From the NCBI GenBank assembly GCA_027297485.1, contig JAPUHZ010000354.1:1-9894 (forward strand): a DNA stretch of 9,894 nt, in the 5' to 3' direction. Of the stretch, positions 4,799 through 9,894 are shown piece after piece. The DNA is from Deltaproteobacteria bacterium (GTDB taxonomy: Bacteria; Desulfobacterota_B; Binatia; UBA9968). Position numbers and translations under genes: made by a program. The notes beneath the pieces were generated by a model. The model did not search any database. It was not told the origin of the DNA and was given only the letters and a program-made list of their open reading frames with translations. Each line of letters starts with the position of its first letter. Within the stretch, counting starts at the first letter, position 1.

Positions 4799-6277
4799 AT
4801 GGAAGTCAAATTCAAAGATATAAGTCCGGAAAAAATCAAGACGGACCTCCTGATGCTCCCCGTAAAGGAGAAGAGCGTTGGTGAACCGGTGATCGGACTG
4901 CTGGATCGCCGCCTTAAGGGGAGGCTCTCCGAGCAGATAAAAAAAAGGAGGTTCACCGGGGCTGAAGGAAGCACCCTGCTCCACTCTACTGCCGGGATGC
5001 TTCCGGCATCGCATCTGCTTCTTGTGGGAATGGGAAAGGAAGACGAGATCACAATCGACTCTTGGAGAAAGGCTGCAGCGCGCGCGAAAAAAGAGGCTAC
5101 GGGGATTGGAACGGAAGGGATCGCCTGTTTCCTTTTCCCTGACAAGGGGTCGGAGGGCACAGTGAGGGCGATTGTCGAGGGGATGCTGCTGGCCTCTTAC
5201 GAGTTCAATAAGTATCGATCCGACAGTAAACCCTCTTTCACCCTTCGGGCCATCACTCTATTCCGGCCTGGCTTAAAAAGGACTGCGGCTATGGACCGTT
5301 CTGTGGCCCTGGCCATGGATCTCCTCCCCGGAGTTTTCCTTGCCCGCAACCTCGTCAACGAACCTCCCTCTCTTACTACGGCCCGCTACTTGGGAAAACA
5401 GGCTGAGCGTCACTGCCGGGGTCGGGGACTAAGCGTCGAGGTGTGGGGGAAGAAAAAAATTCAAGCGATGAATTTGGCAGGTCTCCTGGCGGTCAATCGA
5501 GGAAGCGTAGAAGATCCCCAGTTTATCATTATTCGTTATAGGCCCGCGGGGCGGGCTAAAAAAAAGGTAGCCCTAATCGGAAAGGGGATTACTTTTGATT
5601 CAGGTGGGCTCTCCCTGAAGCCGGCCAAGTCCATGGAGACCATGAAGCTGGACATGGCAGGAGGGGCGGCAGTCATCGGTGCTATGAGTCGGCTACCCAA
5701 TCTCCGTCCTGACGTTGAGGTCACGGGCTATATCCCCACTACGGACAACCTGCCCAGCGGGAACGCTCAAAAGCCGGGTGACATTATCCGTTATCTAAAC
5801 GGCAAGACGGTTGAGGTGTTGAATACCGATGCCGAAGGGAGGTTGATCCTGGCCGATGGATTGGTCTTGGCCGCCAAGGAAAAACCTGACTGCATGATCA
5901 ACCTGGCGACTCTAACCGGCGCCTGTATGGTCGCTCTAGGAACTGAAGTGGCTGGAATCTTTGGTAACCATCAACCCCTTGTGGACCAAATGATCCGCTG
6001 CGGCCGAGAGGCGGGGGAGAAGCTCTGGCAGCTTCCTCTGGTAAGAGAATACCGGGAAGAGATTAAAAGCAGCGTCGCAGACATCAAAAATATTGGGGGA
6101 TCATATGGCGGCGCGATCACGGCCGCCCTGTTTCTCCAAGAGTTCGTGGGTGATATACCCTGGATCCATTTAGATATCGCCGGCCCCGCCTTCGTGGAGA
6201 AGGAGAACCTCATGTGCCCTAAAGGTGGCACGGGGTTCGGGGTGCTCACGCTGCTCAAGTTTCTCTCGACTCTTTGA
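4799..6277 (+). CDS. pepA: Leucyl (cytosol) aminopeptidase, M17 family
   Basis: This di-metal exopeptidase removes N-terminal residues such as leucine from peptides in the cytoplasm. In Escherichia coli the family member also binds DNA in Xer recombination and carAB control, which cannot be assumed here. The protein has 492 residues, normal for the family: a variable N-terminal domain (about 1-160) and the catalytic domain (about 170-490). Metal and active-site residues are all present: K262 and D267 in GKGITFDSGG, K274 in LSLKP, D285 in KLDMAGG, and D344, E346 and R348 in the signature NTDAEGR. The ATG at 4799 has only a weak AGG-type ribosome site. It begins 11 bases after folE and ends 13 bases before trxA, whose Shine-Dalgarno overlaps the pepA stop, so the three genes probably form one transcript. 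Confidence 0.96.
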   Translation: MEVKFKDISPEKIKTDLLMLPVKEKSVGEPVIGLLDRRLKGRLSEQIKKRRFTGAEGSTLLHSTAGMLPASHLLLVGMGKEDEITIDSWRKAAARAKKEATGIGTEGIACFLFPDKGSEGTVRAIVEGMLLASYEFNKYRSDSKPSFTLRAITLFRPGLKRTAAMDRSVALAMDLLPGVFLARNLVNEPPSLTTARYLGKQAERHCRGRGLSVEVWGKKKIQAMNLAGLLAVNRGSVEDPQFIIIRYRPAGRAKKKVALIGKGITFDSGGLSLKPAKSMETMKLDMAGGAAVIGAMSRLPNLRPDVEVTGYIPTTDNLPSGNAQKPGDIIRYLNGKTVEVLNTDAEGRLILADGLVLAAKEKPDCMINLATLTGACMVALGTEVAGIFGNHQPLVDQMIRCGREAGEKLWQLPLVREYREEIKSSVADIKNIGGSYGGAITAALFLQEFVGDIPWIHLDIAGPAFVEKENLMCPKGGTGFGVLTLLKFLSTL

Positions 6278-6290
6278 GGTGGGACGGACC

Positions 6291-6617
6291 ATGGCAAAAA
6301 TCATACAGGTGGGAGACGACAACTTTGAGGCGGAGGTCATCCGCTCGGATCTGCCTGTCCTTATCGATTTCTGGGCGCCGTGGTGCGGACCGTGCAAGTC
6401 CATCGCGCCTTTGATCGAAGAACTAGCCGGGGAGTACGAGGGTAGGCTTAAGGTAACCAAGCTCAATGTGGATGACAACCCCATAACCCCATCCCGCTAC
6501 GGTGTGCGGGGGATTCCCAATCTGATTATCCTTAAAGGGGGCACCGTGAAGGAGCAGATTGTGGGTGTAGTTCCTAAAGGGCGGTTAGTCGATGCGATCG
6601 ACAGGGTATTGGCTTAA
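6291..6617 (+). CDS. trxA: Thioredoxin
   Basis: This is a classical cytoplasmic thioredoxin of 108 residues that reduces protein disulfides with electrons from thioredoxin reductase. The active site is WCGPC with C32 and C35. D26 (the buried aspartate), W31 and the cis-proline P76 (RGIPNL) are present, so it should be active. The ATG at 6291 follows GAGGTGGGACGG, which overlaps the pepA stop codon and suggests coupled translation. An extension upstream in the same frame only re-reads the end of pepA. Besides general reduction it is a natural donor for the CcdA-ResA pair encoded about 2 kb upstream. The stop codon overlaps the rodA stop region by four bases on the opposite strand, and no terminator hairpin is visible after it. 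Confidence 0.97.
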   Translation: MAKIIQVGDDNFEAEVIRSDLPVLIDFWAPWCGPCKSIAPLIEELAGEYEGRLKVTKLNVDDNPITPSRYGVRGIPNLIILKGGTVKEQIVGVVPKGRLVDAIDRVLA

Positions 6618-7720
6618 TAGAAGGTAAAGCGGCGCACACTCACGTTTATTATTATTCCCACCGCCACCATCATCGAGACCAGAGAAGAGCCCCCATAACT
6701 AAACAGAGGAAGCGGGATCCCTACCACGGGCAAAAGGCCGGTTACCATGGCCACATTGATCACAACCTGCCAGAAGAAGATGGTGGCCATCCCAAAAACC
6801 AAGAGCGCCCCCAAGCGATCTTTGGCACGCGCGGCCACCCGCAGAGACAAAGCAATTAGCATGAAGTAAATTCCCAACAAAACCAAACATCCCAGAAATC
6901 CCCATTCCTCGGCAAAGACGGAAAAAACAAAATCAGTATGCTGTGCCGGTAAGAAGTCGAGCTGATTCTGCGTCCCACTGAGATAGCCTTTTCCCAACAG
7001 CCTGCCGGAACCAATAGCGATCTTCGACTGAATCACATGGTATCCCGCGCCCAGAGGGTCGAGATCCGGGTTGAGAAAGGTCCAGATGCGCTTTTGCTGG
7101 TAGGGTTTCAAGAAATGCCAGCCGATGGGTAGTAAAGCTACTGCGGTGCCAACCAGGTAGAGAAAAGAGCGGAGTTGTAACCCTCCCATAAGGATGACAC
7201 TTAGAAAAATGAGGATGAGAATGACTGCGGTCCCTAGATCGGGCTGCGCCAGGGTCAGGAGGATCAACGGAGCGACTAGGAGAAAAGGCGCCCGCAGATC
7301 ACGCAGACGATAGCCATCGTGGGGCTCATCGTACTGCAGATATTTAGCCAGAACCAGAACGATCGCCAGTTTGGCTGGCTCGGAGGGCTGGATGGTGAAA
7401 AGATCGAGATTAAGCCAGCGCTGGGAACCCCCACCCACAGATCCTATAAGCAGGACTAGAAAAAGCATTAGCAGGACTGCCGCATAAAGGGGATAGGCGA
7501 GGCGGTCCATATGGTGATAATTCACGGCCAAGGCGCTAAACATAGCAAACATGCCTATCATCGACCAATAGATTTGCCGTAAGGCTAAACCGCCGGTGTG
7601 CTCTTCGGTGGTGCCGTAAGCGGCACTGTAGATTGTGATAATCCCCAGGCCGATTAACCCCGTGGTGAGGCCAAAGAGGGTCCAGTCGAAATGCGTAATG
7701 AATCTGCGGTCAATTTGCAC
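6614..7720 (-). CDS. rodA: RodA, SEDS-family peptidoglycan glycosyltransferase
   Basis: RodA polymerises lipid II into glycan strands in the lateral-wall elongation machine, working with PBP2 and MreBCD in the inner membrane. The 368-residue protein has about ten membrane segments and the family blocks QPSEPAKLAIVL (111-122), AQPDLGTAV (158-166), the long loop with GKGYLSGTQNQLDFLPAQHTD, and the C-terminal PVVGIPLPLFSYGGSSL. D263 in HTDF matches the catalytic aspartate of SEDS enzymes. RodA rather than FtsW or SpoVE is supported by the adjacent PBP2 and mreD genes. The start is GTG at 7718-7720, with GGGAGGT eight bases upstream. It overlaps the mrdA end by 11 bases, indicating translational coupling. 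It is the last gene of the minus-strand cluster and ends tail to tail with trxA. Confidence 0.96.
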   Translation of the reverse strand: MQIDRRFITHFDWTLFGLTTGLIGLGIITIYSAAYGTTEEHTGGLALRQIYWSMIGMFAMFSALAVNYHHMDRLAYPLYAAVLLMLFLVLLIGSVGGGSQRWLNLDLFTIQPSEPAKLAIVLVLAKYLQYDEPHDGYRLRDLRAPFLLVAPLILLTLAQPDLGTAVILILIFLSVILMGGLQLRSFLYLVGTAVALLPIGWHFLKPYQQKRIWTFLNPDLDPLGAGYHVIQSKIAIGSGRLLGKGYLSGTQNQLDFLPAQHTDFVFSVFAEEWGFLGCLVLLGIYFMLIALSLRVAARAKDRLGALLVFGMATIFFWQVVINVAMVTGLLPVVGIPLPLFSYGGSSLVSMMVAVGIIINVSVRRFTFY

Positions 7721-9584
7721 TTATTTCTACCTCCCTGCTGGCCTGTCTCTTATCGGACAGATGGTTCTCCAGGGAGAAGTACTTCTCAATGACCATCTTT
7801 GCCAGCGGGGCAGCCGCTGAACCCCCATGGCCGCCATGTTCTACCAACGTTGCCACGGCTATCTCAGGATTCTCAGCAGGGGCGTAGGCGACAAACCAAG
7901 CATGATCTCGAATGGAATAGGGGAGTTGCTCACTTTTGACGACACCCCCGCGCATCTCTACGACCTGAGCTGTTCCCGTCTTTCCCGCAATATTGACCAG
8001 ATTAGACCGTGCCTTGCCTCCAGTCCCTGATTTACTGTTGACCACAGCCCTTAGGGCATTGCGCACATGTTTCAGGGTGCTCTCTTTTAAGGAGAGCGAG
8101 CGGATCTTTTTAGGGCCGTACTCCCGGACTAATCTGCCATTTATGGATTCGACTTTGCGCACGAACCAGGGGCGATAGAGTGTTCCCCCGTTGGCTACAG
8201 CCGCCGTCAGGTTCGCCATCTGGAGCGGAGTGACATTGACATAACTCTGACCAATAGCCACTGAAGGGGTTTCCCCGGGAAACCACGGTTGGCCAAACCG
8301 CTTTTTCTTCCAGGCGGAGTCCGGAATAAGGCCCGCCTTTTCGTCATCGAGTGCAATGCCGGTTTTTTCTCCTAGTCCCAGCGCACGGGCGTACTGGGCG
8401 ATCCGGTCAACTCCAAGTTTCTGGCCAAGTTGATAAAAATAGACATCGCAGGACTCGACAATCGCTTTGTGAAGATCCACCCAACCATGCCCCCCTTTTT
8501 TCCAACCCCTGAAACGACGACGGCCAACGTAAAGATAACCGGGATCGAAGATGCGGGTCTCGGGTTGAATGACTCCCTCCTCTAGGCCGGCTATGGCTAA
8601 GACAATTTTGAAAATAGAACCTGGGGGGTATTGTCCCTGGGTGGCCCTGTTGCTAAGAGGGCGCATTCGATCCTGTGCTAGGGCGCCCCATTCCTCCGAG
8701 GTGATTCCCCGGGCGAAGAAATTTGGGTCGAAGGCGGGGCTACTTACAAGGGCCAAGATCGACCCGCTGTTGACTTCCAAGACTACGATTGCCCCTTCCT
8801 TTCCCTGAAGGGCCTGATAAGCGGTTTCCTGGAGGTCCCGATCCAGAGTTAGAAAGACATTCTGACCTGGAATGTTTTGCACTTCATGGAGGACTCTGAC
8901 CTCTCGTCCAAAGGCATCGACTTCCACCTGTTGTCCCCCACTCCGCCCCCGCAGAAACTCCTCCCAGCTCCTCTCCATACCAAATTGACCGATCTCGTCC
9001 CCCATATGGTATCCCTTTTTCCTCTGGGCCCTTAGCTGTCTGGAGCTGATCTCGCCCAGATAGCCTAGGAGATGGGCGGCCATGCTGTTATTCAAATAGC
9101 TGCGCCTGGGATGAATTCCGAGCGTAACACCCGGCAAATCGAGCTGATGCGTTTCCACTGCTGCGACAGAGCGCCAGTCAACGTCTCTTCCCAACACTAT
9201 CTTCTCAAAAGGTGGCCGCGTTTTATTTTTATCGAGCAGATCGAGAAGCTCCCTTTCGTCACGCCCGAGAAAACGGGCCAAATGCCGCAGAGTCATCTCT
9301 GGCTCCGCCGCGTCCTCCGGAACGAAGAGAAGGTCAAAAGAGGGGCGATTATCGACCACAATTTGGTCGTTACGGTCGAAGATCATCCCCCTAATCCCGG
9401 GGATCTTTTTGAGTCGGATACGATTATTTTCTGAAAGGTAGGTGAAACGCTCTCCCTGGAGAAGCTGCAGAAAGGAAAGGCGGCCGAGCAGAAAAAGAAA
9501 AACGATCGAGACGACCGTCATCAAAAGATGAGTGCGCCGGCGAAATTCTGGGGCAACCTCTTTTTGAAAGGTAAATGGGAACAT
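7710..9584 (-). CDS. mrdA: Penicillin-binding protein 2 (class B, elongation transpeptidase)
   Basis: PBP2 cross-links peptidoglycan during cell elongation as partner of RodA and is the target of beta-lactams such as mecillinam. The 624-residue length is typical. A single membrane anchor lies at about residues 20-40, the dimerisation/pedestal domain at about 55-240, and the transpeptidase domain at about 265-605. All three catalytic motifs are present: S323-x-x-K326 (SIFK, in QYPPGSIFK), S378-C-D380 (the SxD form usual in PBP2, in ESCDVYFYQ), and K535-T-G (AGKTGTAQ). The ATG at 9582-9584 lies 5 bases after mreD with only a TAGG-like ribosome site, so it probably relies on coupling. The 3' end overlaps rodA by 11 bases. 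The C-terminal tail after about 605 is short and charged. Confidence 0.97.
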   Translation of the reverse strand: MFPFTFQKEVAPEFRRRTHLLMTVVSIVFLFLLGRLSFLQLLQGERFTYLSENNRIRLKKIPGIRGMIFDRNDQIVVDNRPSFDLLFVPEDAAEPEMTLRHLARFLGRDERELLDLLDKNKTRPPFEKIVLGRDVDWRSVAAVETHQLDLPGVTLGIHPRRSYLNNSMAAHLLGYLGEISSRQLRAQRKKGYHMGDEIGQFGMERSWEEFLRGRSGGQQVEVDAFGREVRVLHEVQNIPGQNVFLTLDRDLQETAYQALQGKEGAIVVLEVNSGSILALVSSPAFDPNFFARGITSEEWGALAQDRMRPLSNRATQGQYPPGSIFKIVLAIAGLEEGVIQPETRIFDPGYLYVGRRRFRGWKKGGHGWVDLHKAIVESCDVYFYQLGQKLGVDRIAQYARALGLGEKTGIALDDEKAGLIPDSAWKKKRFGQPWFPGETPSVAIGQSYVNVTPLQMANLTAAVANGGTLYRPWFVRKVESINGRLVREYGPKKIRSLSLKESTLKHVRNALRAVVNSKSGTGGKARSNLVNIAGKTGTAQVVEMRGGVVKSEQLPYSIRDHAWFVAYAPAENPEIAVATLVEHGGHGGSAAAPLAKMVIEKYFSLENHLSDKRQASREVEISAN

Positions 9585-9589
9585 GGGGC

Positions 9590-9894
9590 CTACAGGGGCA
9601 TTCGCGCTTCTTCCAGATAACTCTGGCCGCGGCGGAAGAGGAAGAAAAGCCCGGGCGCCAGAAGCGCTGCCAATAGGGCCTCCAAGAAAATATATTTAAG
9701 CACCCCCAGTCCAAGACTGTCCACGGCCACAAAGAGGGTCCAAACTATAATCATAGCCGCACCTTTAACCCACGAGGCCAAAAAAACCACTACAGCACTT
9801 AAAAGTGGGTTATGAATCCAGATACAGCGAGAGCTCAGATAGACAACAAGAAACACGAGCGACATGGCAAAGGCATTGAAACCCAGGACAGGGC
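9590..9894 (-). CDS. mreD: Rod shape-determining protein MreD (3' part, cut by window edge)
   Basis: About 100 C-terminal residues are visible. The frame stays open to the window edge upstream of the first internal ATG (9863-9865), reading PVLGFNAFAMSLVFLVVYL, which resembles the conserved LGLNAL-type block in the middle of MreD. The true start therefore lies beyond 9894; full MreD proteins are usually about 160-170 residues. The visible part is very hydrophobic with about three membrane segments and ends in a short basic-acidic tail (RRGQSYLEEARMPL). MreD is a membrane component of the elongasome that bridges MreC to the peptidoglycan enzymes. Identity rests mainly on hydrophobicity, the partial motif and the position directly before mrdA and rodA. 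mreB and mreC would be expected just outside the window. Confidence 0.85.
   Translation of the reverse strand, partial: PVLGFNAFAMSLVFLVVYLSSRCIWIHNPLLSAVVVFLASWVKGAAMIIVWTLFVAVDSLGLGVLKYIFLEALLAALLAPGLFFLFRRGQSYLEEARMPL

Noticed and set aside
9072..9434. Plus-strand 120-codon ORF opposite mrdA
   Set aside because: It lies entirely within the well-supported PBP2 gene on the other strand and resembles no family.
1..9894. Defence island, prophage, biosynthetic cluster or CRISPR system
   Set aside because: All sizeable genes belong to housekeeping families, no spaced direct repeats occur, and no integrase, transposase or nuclease is present.

Overview
The window reads as ordinary bacterial chromosome of moderate GC (about half by eye), with housekeeping gene clusters. 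The gene content suggests a Gram-negative, diderm, rod-shaped bacterium: an ExbB/ExbD-type proton channel pair, a cytochrome c maturation thiol pathway (ResA/TlpA plus CcdA), and the mreD-PBP2-rodA elongasome genes. The intergenic repeat style resembles environmental genomes of the Desulfobacterota/NC10 type. That placement is an impression, not something the window proves. I see no phage, transposase, CRISPR array or toxin-antitoxin module, and no tRNA or rRNA.

Left part (1-1127, minus strand): an exbB/tolQ-like gene and an exbD/tolR-like gene overlap by 8 bases, followed near the left edge by a short GC-rich palindrome of the REP type. A plausible minus-strand promoter lies at about 1192-1219. 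The next stretch (1128-1738) has no conventional gene but is the most distinctive part of the window. It holds a sigma-70-type promoter with two perfect consensus hexamers (1376-1405), a long leader, a very strong Shine-Dalgarno, a 17-codon ORF encoding MAAKKKAKKKAKKKKKR (1520-1573), and a strong intrinsic terminator (1661-1704). Several segments of this roughly 290-nt transcript are complementary to each other, including alternative partners for the Shine-Dalgarno.

Middle (1739-6617, plus strand): an alpha/beta hydrolase, then a resA-ccdA pair with a 4-base ATGA overlap for delivering reductant to periplasmic thiols. An AT-rich imperfect inverted-repeat element follows at 4039-4130, then folE (GTP cyclohydrolase I), pepA (leucyl aminopeptidase) and trxA (thioredoxin), closely spaced and probably co-transcribed. 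TrxA, ResA and CcdA could form one redox route: cytoplasmic thioredoxin reduces CcdA, which reduces periplasmic ResA.

Right part (6614-9894, minus strand): rodA, mrdA (PBP2) and the 3' part of mreD, read in the order mreD-mrdA-rodA, which is the usual mreBCD-mrdA-rodA cell-elongation operon. rodA meets trxA tail to tail with a 4-base overlap and no visible terminator.

The best candidate for something undescribed is the stand-alone, well-promoted, well-terminated transcript carrying the tiny polylysine ORF. Everything else belongs to well-known families.
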